From the NCBI GenBank assembly GCA_013822425.1, contig PNKL01000016.1, positions 1-54,711 on the forward strand: DNA of 54,711 nt. Direction: 5' to 3'. This document shows positions 23,682 through 30,985 of this stretch, one piece after another. The notes below the pieces were generated by a model, which worked only from the letters and a program-made list of their open reading frames with translations, did not search any database and had not been told where the DNA came from. Position 1 is the stretch's first letter. Every line of letters begins with the position of its first letter. The stretch comes from Gemmatimonas sp. Lineage in GTDB: Bacteria; Gemmatimonadota; Gemmatimonadetes; Gemmatimonadales; Gemmatimonadaceae. The position numbers and the translations under genes are program-made.

Positions 23682-25193
23682 TCAGACTTCCATCACCACC
23701 CGCACGTCCGCATCGAGCTGGCTCGCCGCGCGCGTGCGGGTGAGCCAGCTTACGACGAAGAAGACGAGCAGCGAACACAGCAGCGAGAGCCCGCTCACCG
23801 TGACCCCCGTCGGCAGCGAGAAGACGCGCAGGAAGGCAAGCGTCTCGAGCGTGAGCGTCAGCGCGAGGCCGGTGGCAATGCTGGCGATGGCGCCCTCGCG
23901 CGTCGCCCCCTGCCAGTTGAGGCCGATGGCGAGCGACGGGACCAGCGTCGCGGCGAAGAGGCCGAACCCGAAGATCCCGAGGAAGGCGACCACGGTCCCC
24001 GGAAGCTGCGCGAGCAGCACCGCGGCGAGCGAGAGCACGATGGTCCACGCGCGCCCCCAGCGCAGTTCGTCCCCCACGCGGCGGCCGAAGGCGCGGGGCA
24101 GGTCGTGCGTCACCGCGGCCGCGCCGATGTTCATGAACGAGTTCACCGTGCTCATCCCTGCGGCGAGCACGCCGGCGAAGACGAGGCCGGCGACGGCACC
24201 CGGGGTGAAGCCGAGCACGAACGCCGGTGTCGCGTCGTCGGCGCGGGCGAGCGGCGGCAACGCACCGCCGGCCACCTTGGCGCGCATCACCAGACCGACG
24301 CCCACGTACAGCAGCAGCGTCAGCGCCATCGCCGCGCTCATCAGCAGCGGATACCACTTGAGCTGCCGCGGGTCGCGCAGCATGTAGAACTTGTGGGCCA
24401 CGTGCGGCTGGCCGAGGGCGCCGACGCCAAAGACGAAGAAGAGCGAGAGCGCGGCGAGCGCCGGCATCTTGCCCCACGGCCCCAGGAACGTGGCGTCCAC
24501 TGCGGTGATCGCCCGCGAGATTCCCGCGAGCCCGCCGCCGGCCTGCAGCACGAAGTAGAACACGGTCACCGACGCCGCCGTCTTCACGAACCCCTCGAAC
24601 AGGTCGGTGTAGACGCCCGCGAGAATGCCGCCTGCCGCCGTGTACGACAGCGTCACCAGCATCGCGATCCAGATGCCCAGCGACAACCCTGTGCCGAACA
24701 TCGCGTCAATGACGAGCCCGAGCGCAAGGAAGTTCGCGGCCATGTAGCCGATGACGGCGACGAGGATGGCCACCGCGCTGAGCCCCTGCGCCGCGGGCGA
24801 GCGGTAGCGCGCGCCGATTGCGTCGGGCACGGTGATGAGGCCGCGCACCTCGCCGAGCAGGCGCATGCGCCGGGCGAGCACCCATGCCCCCATCGTGTTC
24901 GTGATGGACGCCGACAGCACAATGAACACGGCTCCCGTGCCGACCGTGTAGACCAGTCCGGGGCCTCCGATGAACGCGAAGCCCGACAGCGTGCTTGCCA
25001 TGGCGGCAACCGCCAGCGTCACGATGCCGATCCCCTGGCCCGCCACGAAGAAGTCGCGCGCGCTGTGCGTGCGGCGCGTCGCCCAGATGCCGATGACGGC
25101 GACGGCGGCGAAATAGAGGAGCGCAACGCCGATCACCGCCGGCTGTCGCAATGCTGCGCTCGCCGCGGCCTGTGCCCAGAGCCAGCCGCTCAC
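23682..25193 (-). CDS. Sodium:solute symporter (SSS family)
   Basis: 503 residues with about thirteen transmembrane helices. Family marks: RRTHSARDFFVAGQGIGIVTLAVAAMAS near the N-terminus, TLSGFAFIGGPGLVY, YTAAGGILAGVYTDLFEGF, GALGQPHVAHKFYMLRDPRQLKWYP and GVLAAGMSTVNSFMNIGAAAVTHDL. The last motifs are typical of acetate/proline-type members, but substrate is not fixed. It takes up a solute with sodium across the inner membrane. Its ATG overlaps the stop of an accessory membrane protein by 4 nt. It converges with the nucleotidyltransferase gene (46 nt between stops). Confidence 0.88.
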   Translation of the reverse strand: MSGWLWAQAAASAALRQPAVIGVALLYFAAVAVIGIWATRRTHSARDFFVAGQGIGIVTLAVAAMASTLSGFAFIGGPGLVYTVGTGAVFIVLSASITNTMGAWVLARRMRLLGEVRGLITVPDAIGARYRSPAAQGLSAVAILVAVIGYMAANFLALGLVIDAMFGTGLSLGIWIAMLVTLSYTAAGGILAGVYTDLFEGFVKTAASVTVFYFVLQAGGGLAGISRAITAVDATFLGPWGKMPALAALSLFFVFGVGALGQPHVAHKFYMLRDPRQLKWYPLLMSAAMALTLLLYVGVGLVMRAKVAGGALPPLARADDATPAFVLGFTPGAVAGLVFAGVLAAGMSTVNSFMNIGAAAVTHDLPRAFGRRVGDELRWGRAWTIVLSLAAVLLAQLPGTVVAFLGIFGFGLFAATLVPSLAIGLNWQGATREGAIASIATGLALTLTLETLAFLRVFSLPTGVTVSGLSLLCSLLVFFVVSWLTRTRAASQLDADVRVVMEV

Positions 25194-25636
25194 GCGTCCC
25201 GGTCCTTCGCCGCGCGGCGCACCCGGTCGAGATCCTCGTCCGTCAGCGTGTCGGCGTCGAACGAGGCCGCGTAGGCGAGCGGGAGGAACAACAGCGGCAC
25301 GAGACCGACACCGTACAGCACGATCGCCGTGCGGAGCGGCAGGCCGAGCACCAGTGCGGCTCCTCGCCCTTCGTCAGGCGGGAGAAGCAGCGCCGCGCCG
25401 AAACAGCCACTGACGACAAGAAAGGTCAGCGCACAGGCCGCCCCCGCCATCGGGCGCAGGCGTCCGCCTCGCGTGGCGCCCAGTGCCATCAGGGATGACA
25501 GCGCGCCGGCGCTGCCAATCGCAATCCCCCACGCCGCCCATGGCGGCGCGCCGCCCGGCAGGAAGGCCAGCCCGTACGCGCCGGCGATGGCGGCGCACGA
25601 GAGCACGAGGACGGCGAGGGGAAGGCGGGTGGTCAT
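25190..25636 (-). CDS. Small multi-pass membrane protein upstream of the symporter
   Basis: 148 residues from ATG 25636, starting MTTRLPLAVLVLSCAAIAG; the frame is open further upstream but those residues look noncoding. Four hydrophobic helices: about 7-25, 33-52, 62-83 and 100-122, then a charged tail (TLTDEDLDRVRRAAKDRDA). Translationally coupled to the symporter through a 4-nt overlap, so it is probably an accessory or regulatory subunit. No known family recognised. Confidence 0.7.
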   Translation of the reverse strand: MTTRLPLAVLVLSCAAIAGAYGLAFLPGGAPPWAAWGIAIGSAGALSSLMALGATRGGRLRPMAGAACALTFLVVSGCFGAALLLPPDEGRGAALVLGLPLRTAIVLYGVGLVPLLFLPLAYAASFDADTLTDEDLDRVRRAAKDRDA

Positions 25637-25703
25637 GGAGGCGTCGGCAAGGTCGCCGCCGACGCCGCCGGTATCAAGGGCGTGCCCCCCCTTCACCCCC
25701 CGA

Positions 25704-25916
25704 CTACGGTTCCGTGGACGCCAGGTCGTCGTGCGGCTTGAAGACGCGCTTCACGAGCCAGGCGACCAGCGCAATCGGAAGTACGACGAACAACAGGATC
25801 TTGAACACGACGACCGCCGCGAGGCCGATGGCGATAAGCCCCAGCACCGGAATGCCGAGGATCGCCACGCCGACCAGCGGACGCAGTACGACGAGGCGCG
25901 CAAGCAGGGCAAGCAT
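25704..25916 (-). CDS. Small two-helix membrane protein
   Basis: 70 residues from ATG 25916: MLALLARLVVLRPLVGVAILGIPVLGL, then IAIGLAAVVVFKILLFVVLPIALVAWLVKRVF, then a charged tail KPHDDLASTEP. A ribosome binding site-like GGTGGAG precedes the ATG on this strand. It lies between the symporter operon and the EAL gene. No family recognised; composition and length are typical of small envelope-stress membrane proteins, but that is only a guess. Confidence 0.6.
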   Translation of the reverse strand: MLALLARLVVLRPLVGVAILGIPVLGLIAIGLAAVVVFKILLFVVLPIALVAWLVKRVFKPHDDLASTEP

Positions 25917-25980
25917 CTCAGACACTCCACCTGGGGATACCCACCATACGGCGCGCCACCCCCTCCTGGTTTCGCGGACC

Positions 25981-27069
25981 TCAGGTCTGCCCGAAGACAG
26001 GCTCGCTCGGGCGCCCGGTGGCGAACCCTTGCACGTACGCGGCGCCGTGCGTCTGCGCCCATGCCAGTTCACCCTCGGTCTCCACGCCCTCTGCAATCGT
26101 CGCGACGCCGAGCTCGGTGGCGATTTCGATGGTCTTGCGGGCGACGAGCGCCTTGTACGGGTCGCGGTCCACGCCCCGCACAAGGTCCATGTCGAGCTTG
26201 ATGAAGTCGGGACGCAACTGGTGCAGGCGGTTCAGCGATGAGTAACCAGCGCCCACGTCATCGAGGGCCACGCGGAAGCCGGCGTCCCGATAGGTGGCGA
26301 GCAGGCCCCGCAGGTGCACCACATCCGGGGCGTGCTCGCTCTCCACGACCTCAAAGACGATCCGCTCGTGCGCGATCTTAAGCCGGTCAATCTGCTCCAC
26401 GGTGTGCGCGAGCGCCGCCAGCGGGTCGTCAATGGCGCTCGGCGTCAGGTTGAGGAAGAGCGATTCCGTGTGGCCGGTCCGCACCATGGTCTCGATGGCC
26501 GAGTCACGCGCGAGCAGGTCGAGCTCGGCCAGCATCCCGCATCCGCGCGCCACTTCAAACAGATAGTGCGCGTGCACCACCCCACCCTCGCGTTCGGCTC
26601 CGCGGAGTAGTGCCTCACGGGCGTAGACGACTCCCGGGTTGGCGGCGTGGACGATGGGCTGCAGCACGCTCGTGTAGCGCCGGGCGTCAATCAGCTCGCG
26701 CAGCCACGTGCTCTGGCTGACCAGCGCAAACTGCGCGTATGACTTGACTGTCGGGAAATCGCCAATGGAGAGCGCACCGCCGGCTGGCTTGTAGAGGACG
26801 CGCGTGTCCTCGGATTCGCCGTGTGTCAGCAGTCGTCGCAGCGGCCCCACGATGTCGCGGAGCACCGACCACTCGACGTCCACCACCAGCGAGTCGCCTT
26901 CGGCGGACTCGAAGTCCAGGGTGTGCTGGCTCAGCAGCGACACCACCTTGGCCATCGCCTGCTCGGTGGGGAACCACAGGTACAAGCGTCCGAGGGGCGC
27001 CATCATCTCGCCCGCGGAATTCCGTCGGGCGGATCGGTGCGTGAGGAGCGTCTTGCGCGGGGGAGGCAC
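25981..27069 (-). CDS. EAL-domain cyclic-di-GMP phosphodiesterase
   Basis: 362 residues; an internal ATG (27006-27008, MAPLGRLYLW) is an alternative start that fits the domain better. The first ~120 residues form an N-terminal region of unknown type. The EAL domain covers about 125-360 with the catalytic set intact: REALLRG (EAL), FLNLTP (Asn), VFEVVES (Glu), ALDDVGAGYSSL (DD pair), DFIKLD (Lys), IAEGVET (Glu) and VQGFATG (Gln). It should therefore hydrolyse c-di-GMP. No GGDEF domain or transmembrane helix is present, so it is probably cytoplasmic. Confidence 0.88.
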   Translation of the reverse strand: MPPPRKTLLTHRSARRNSAGEMMAPLGRLYLWFPTEQAMAKVVSLLSQHTLDFESAEGDSLVVDVEWSVLRDIVGPLRRLLTHGESEDTRVLYKPAGGALSIGDFPTVKSYAQFALVSQSTWLRELIDARRYTSVLQPIVHAANPGVVYAREALLRGAEREGGVVHAHYLFEVARGCGMLAELDLLARDSAIETMVRTGHTESLFLNLTPSAIDDPLAALAHTVEQIDRLKIAHERIVFEVVESEHAPDVVHLRGLLATYRDAGFRVALDDVGAGYSSLNRLHQLRPDFIKLDMDLVRGVDRDPYKALVARKTIEIATELGVATIAEGVETEGELAWAQTHGAAYVQGFATGRPSEPVFGQT

Positions 27070-27173
27070 GATCAGGGGATGTGGGGCGGAGAGCGATGGA
27101 CGACACCCGGCTGCGACGCCGGGGGGAAGGGGTCCGTGCGCAGGAGCCTATCACCAAGTCCCGCCATCGGCAA

Positions 27174-27233
27174 CGTGCGAAGCGCAACCCGTGCGAAGCG
27201 CAACCCGTGCGAAGCGCAACCCGTGCGAAGCGC
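27174..27233. repeat. 16-bp tandem repeat, 3.75 copies
   Basis: CGTGCGAAGCGCAACC is repeated perfectly at 27174-27189, 27190-27205 and 27206-27221, followed by a 12-base partial copy. It lies in the 309-base space between the EAL gene and the M14 peptidase gene. No gene is convincing in that space. Confidence 0.9.
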
Positions 27234-27317
27234 GCAGGGACGCCCAACGCACCATGGCCACGCGGGGGTGGACAAAGCCGATGGGCGACCATCCGGCAAA
27301 TCACCGAATCAATCGCC

Positions 27318-27370
27318 CATCGAAATCCTCCATCGTGATCCGAAATCGAAATTCTGAATCCAGATCCTCA
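27318..27370. repeat. Degenerate ATCG/ATCC-type intergenic repeat
   Basis: The stretch has repeating strings such as CATCGAAATCC, CATCGTGATCC, GAAATCGAAATTC and GAATCCAGATCC. The same style of repeat (ATCGTAATCC, AATCGCAATCC) forms the large inverted repeat at 38246-38366. This is probably a dispersed repeat family. Confidence 0.4.
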
Positions 27371-27378
27371 GTCGCTGT

Positions 27379-30111
27379 CTACTGGATTGGCGGCTTCACC
27401 GAATACAGCGTATTGAAAAGCAGCCGGAACGTGCCGTGCGGCTGCGCGCGGAACAGGATCTCCGGACCGAACAGGTAGAGGGTCCCCTGTCCGACGGCCG
27501 CCTCGGCGATGGCCGTGCCGCCCTCGAGGTAGCGCTCACCCCACGCCCAGCCGGAGACCAGTGGCGCCTTCTCATACCAGGCGATCCGCTTCACGCCCTT
27601 GACCGCGGCATCCGGCGCAAGCTTGAAGACCGGCGAGTGGTCGAAGAAGACGTTGGCCTGCGACGCCATGCCCTTGTTCACCATCGCCGTGGTGTCGAAC
27701 GACGCCTTCAGGATGGAGCCCGGCACATAGAACTTCTCCTGCGGGAGCGGCCGGTCGTTCTCGGTCAGCCAGTTTTCCACCGGCAGGCCGAGGTGCTGTG
27801 CGAGCGACGTCGACGACCCGATGGTGACGACGCGCCCGCCAGCCTGCAGGAACGCCTTCAGTTGCGGCACCGTCTGGTCCACCGTCACGGCGCCCACCGT
27901 CTTGCGCCACTCCGCCGGCAGGGTGGTGGTGTCGGGGCCGCCGCCGCCGAACCCGCCGCCGCGACGTCCGCCGGCGCCGGCTACGGCCGGGATGGACCCG
28001 TCAGGGAAGATGATCAGGTCGTACTTGGCGCGCAGGTTGCCTGCGTCGAGCTCCTGCGGGAAGACGTCCGTGTACGCCATCCCGAACTGCTCGAGCAGCC
28101 ACCGCGTGTGGCCCGACGGCATCTGGCCGCCGTACCGATCGAACAGCGCCACGCGCGGCGTGGTGAGCTTCTGCGCGCCCGCCGGGCGCTTGCCGTCGGC
28201 GAAGGTGATGCCGAGTTCCCTGGCCGCCTTCTCGGCAATCGGGCGGCTCTTGCCGTTCGACGCGACGTAGAAGTTGCCGTCGAAGCCGCGATAGACATCC
28301 ACACCGCCCGTCAGGAAGCGCGCGACGGCGGCGAACGCGCCATTCTGCACCGGCGAGAGCTTCCACGTTCCACCCTTCGCCACCACGCCGGTCGGAGCCG
28401 TCACGAGGTTCGCCGGCTCGATGCGGTCGCATGGGCAGTCGAAGCCGTCAAGAATCCGGTCAAACTGCACGCCCATCTGCAGGGCGAGCGTCCAGCCGGC
28501 GTTGTCGTACGGCGGCGTCGGCGGCGCACCCGGATAGCGGAAGTCGTTCGGGTGGTCCTGCGGTTCGAACATGTCAATGATGTACGGGCGGTAGGCCTGC
28601 GCCGTCTTCACGACGATGGAGCCGGCCGGGTACGACTTGCCGGCCACCGAGAACGACGCGCTGGCACGATGCACCACGATGGCGCTCTGCTGCAGCTTCC
28701 CGATGAACTTGAGCGCCGTCGGGAAATCGGCCTGGTTGGACGGCACGATGTAGCCGCGCGGGTCGCGCAGTTCCGGCGCGGTCAGCATGGCCAGGAACTT
28801 CGGGTCGGCGGCCGCCGCGAAACCGCCGCCGCGCGCCGGAGCGGCCGGCGCCGTATTGGCGGCGGCCGGATTGATGGCGTTCTTCATCGCCTGCAGCCGC
28901 TTGGGCCAGACGGTCCAGGTGTCCTTGTTCCCGGCTGCGATCATCTCGGCGCCCATCTGCCACTGTCGCAGCATCATCGTCTCGCGGAACCGCTGCGCGA
29001 AGTCGAGCACCGCGCGGTTGGCCGTCACCGAGTAGTCGATGGACTGCCGGAAGTGCCATTCCTGCGGCTGGATCGGCAGCGGCAGGTCGGCGTTGCGCAT
29101 CAGCTTGTCCGGAATGAACGGAATGCGCATCGGCGTCGGGTTGCCGATGGTCTCGGTGAGCAGGCCGATGATGTTGTGGAAGTAGGCCGCGGTGCGCAGG
29201 CCGCCGTTCCACCACGTCGAGTACAGCGTCGAGGCGCGCATCGTGACGCCGGGCTTGTTCTCGGCCACGAAGCGCGCATGCATCGCCGACCCCACCTGGT
29301 CGAGGCCGGTCATGACCAGCGAATGCAGGTTGTAGTTCATCGGGTCGCGGAACGGCGGCGCGAACATCACCGTGCCGGCGGGGCCGGTCTGGTGATGGTT
29401 GTACATGATCTGCGGATACCATTCCTGGTACAGCGCGCGACTCAGGTTGATCGACTCGGGCTGGTTGAGCGCGTAGAAGTCCCGGTTGTTGTCGTGCCCG
29501 ATGTACTTCTGATAGAGGCGCGGGATCTGCATGTTGCGCTTCCTGGGATCGCGCTCGCGCATGTACCAGTTGGACACCAGCTCCATGCCGTCGGGGTTGG
29601 CGTGCACGAAGACGATGATGACGTCATTCAGGATGCGCAGCGTCTCCTCGTCGTTCTGCGAGACGAACTGCCAGTGCGTCTCCAGCAACTGGCTGGCGCC
29701 GAGCACCTCGGTGGCATGGAGGCCGCCGTCAATCCAGACGATCGCCTTGCCGTCCCTGGCCAGTGCCTTGGCCTGCGCTTCCGTCAGCCCCTCGGCATGG
29801 CTGAGCTTCTCCACGATCTGCCGGTACCTCTCGCGGTTCCTGATGTTTTCCGGCGAGGACACGATGGACAGCACCTGCGGACGCCCCTCGGCGGTCATGC
29901 CGATGGTGTCGAGCACCATCCGGTCGGACTCCCTGGCCAGCGTTTCCCAGTACTTCAGGAACTGGGTGTAGTTGGGGAGCCAGTAGTCCTCACCGATCTC
30001 GTGACCGAAGAACTGCTTCGGCGTGGTCAGTCGGCCCTGGGCGACGGCGACGAACGGAAGCGCGGCTGCCAGGGCAAGGGCGATCAGCGCGCGGCGGGCG
30101 AAGAGACGCAT
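27379..30111 (-). CDS. Exported M14-family zinc metallocarboxypeptidase
   Basis: 910 residues with a signal peptide (about 1-25, ending VAVAQG). The M14 domain lies at about 45-390: zinc ligands His132 and Glu135 in GGLHATE, NPDGMELVSN and NNRDFY (substrate binding), and a third zinc ligand among His239/His240 in MYNHHQTG. The rest (about 440-910) is a long C-terminal region with Rossmann-like segments (YDLIIFPDGSIPA, GRVVTIGSS), as in the large M14 proteins with a glutamine-amidotransferase-like end. It probably degrades peptides outside the cytoplasm. It is one of two secreted metallopeptidases in the window. Confidence 0.88.
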   Translation of the reverse strand: MRLFARRALIALALAAALPFVAVAQGRLTTPKQFFGHEIGEDYWLPNYTQFLKYWETLARESDRMVLDTIGMTAEGRPQVLSIVSSPENIRNRERYRQIVEKLSHAEGLTEAQAKALARDGKAIVWIDGGLHATEVLGASQLLETHWQFVSQNDEETLRILNDVIIVFVHANPDGMELVSNWYMRERDPRKRNMQIPRLYQKYIGHDNNRDFYALNQPESINLSRALYQEWYPQIMYNHHQTGPAGTVMFAPPFRDPMNYNLHSLVMTGLDQVGSAMHARFVAENKPGVTMRASTLYSTWWNGGLRTAAYFHNIIGLLTETIGNPTPMRIPFIPDKLMRNADLPLPIQPQEWHFRQSIDYSVTANRAVLDFAQRFRETMMLRQWQMGAEMIAAGNKDTWTVWPKRLQAMKNAINPAAANTAPAAPARGGGFAAAADPKFLAMLTAPELRDPRGYIVPSNQADFPTALKFIGKLQQSAIVVHRASASFSVAGKSYPAGSIVVKTAQAYRPYIIDMFEPQDHPNDFRYPGAPPTPPYDNAGWTLALQMGVQFDRILDGFDCPCDRIEPANLVTAPTGVVAKGGTWKLSPVQNGAFAAVARFLTGGVDVYRGFDGNFYVASNGKSRPIAEKAARELGITFADGKRPAGAQKLTTPRVALFDRYGGQMPSGHTRWLLEQFGMAYTDVFPQELDAGNLRAKYDLIIFPDGSIPAVAGAGGRRGGGFGGGGPDTTTLPAEWRKTVGAVTVDQTVPQLKAFLQAGGRVVTIGSSTSLAQHLGLPVENWLTENDRPLPQEKFYVPGSILKASFDTTAMVNKGMASQANVFFDHSPVFKLAPDAAVKGVKRIAWYEKAPLVSGWAWGERYLEGGTAIAEAAVGQGTLYLFGPEILFRAQPHGTFRLLFNTLYSVKPPIQ

Positions 30112-30180
30112 GGTCGTGGGGGAATCGGGGAACGAGGTGCGGCCGGGCGGCCGCCATGGAACCCATGTTTGCGTAACGCT

Positions 30181-30282
30181 TCAGGTCGGCGTCGCGTTGA
30201 CCGGATGCCGCCCGGTCGGCGCGCCCTGCGCGGCTACCGCGGGAGCGACGGCGGCCAGCAGGACAATTGGGAGGCGACGCAT
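30181..30282 (-). CDS. 33-residue ORF consisting almost only of a signal peptide
   Basis: ATG at 30282 on the minus strand gives MRRLPIVLLAAVAPAVAAQG then a 13-residue tail and TGA. It looks like a Sec signal with an AxA cleavage site and almost no mature part. It could be a truncated gene, a tiny secreted peptide or chance. It sits in the space between the M14 peptidase and the gene at 30456. No separate ribosome binding site stands out. Confidence 0.3.
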   Translation of the reverse strand: MRRLPIVLLAAVAPAVAAQGAPTGRHPVNATPT

Positions 30283-30455
30283 CGAAGGTCCGTATCAGGG
30301 TGCCCGAAAAGCTAGCGCGTTGCCGCTTTCCACCGCGAATCGTTCATTACTATGGTGGTGGGCTGGTGCCCGGCCCCCCACGCCGTCGTGGTGCTGGCAA
30401 CCTTGGTGCCGCCATTCGACATACCGTACTCCCGCGTTGCGAGGCGCTTCGTCGC

Positions 30456-30983
30456 ATGACCGGTCCGAACACCCGAACCAGCAAGGCCGTGGAGTCCAAG
30501 CGGCTCCACCTGATCATGCGCGACACCACGATGCTCGAGGGCGAGATCTACATCGGCGACGATGCGCCGCTCGTGCAGTATCTGGCGAACCGGAAGGGCG
30601 GCTGGATGAACATGGTGCATGGCCGTCGCCCGAAGCTGAACGAGAACCCCGGGCACCTCATCGTGCAGACGGACCACATCGTCCTTGCCTCGGCGCCCGA
30701 CGGCAACGTGCTCGTGCTTGGCCAGTCCGCCACCGGCGTTGGCGAACGCGGCGTAGACATCATCCTGGTCGGCGGCACCACGGTGAAGGGCATCCTGCCG
30801 CTGGCCCCGCAGCAGCGCCTGAGCGACTACCTCAGCGCGAGCGGCCGCTTTGTCGGCGTGAAGGCGGCTTCGCTCGCGGCGGACGGACGCGCCCTCGGTG
30901 ACGTCGTCATCCATGCGTCGGCCATCACGATGCTGCGCGAGGCGCGGGACGCGCCCGGCCCGGCCATCGGCCCGGGCGACTGA
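30456..30983 (+). CDS. Conserved-looking protein of unknown function
   Basis: 175 residues from ATG 30456, beginning MTGPNTRTSKAVESKRLHLI; the frame runs upstream but those residues look noncoding. The N-terminal half has a beta-rich run (HLIMRDTTMLEGEIYIGDDAPLVQYL, then GHLIVQTDHIVLAS). A second half repeats the idea with VDIILVGGTTVKGILPLAP and RLSDYLSASGRFVGVKAASL. That suggests two similar beta-barrel-like units. No signal peptide or membrane helix. The stop lies 2 nt from the convergent stop of the hybrid histidine kinase. I do not recognise the family. Confidence 0.65.
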   Translation: MTGPNTRTSKAVESKRLHLIMRDTTMLEGEIYIGDDAPLVQYLANRKGGWMNMVHGRRPKLNENPGHLIVQTDHIVLASAPDGNVLVLGQSATGVGERGVDIILVGGTTVKGILPLAPQQRLSDYLSASGRFVGVKAASLAADGRALGDVVIHASAITMLREARDAPGPAIGPGD

Positions 30984-30985
30984 CG

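Noticed and set aside
23319-25274. A 651-codon open frame on the plus strand over the nucleotidyltransferase end and the symporter
   Set aside because: Charged, His/Arg/Glu-rich low-complexity shadow; the minus-strand symporter is convincing with many helices and family motifs.
27174-27233. CRISPR array
   Set aside because: The 16-bp units are contiguous with no spacers, so it is a simple tandem repeat.
27436-30315. A 959-codon open frame on the plus strand opposite the M14 peptidase
   Set aside because: Composition (Arg/His/Val runs) is typical of an antisense shadow in high-GC DNA; the minus strand has a signal peptide and the M14 zinc motif.
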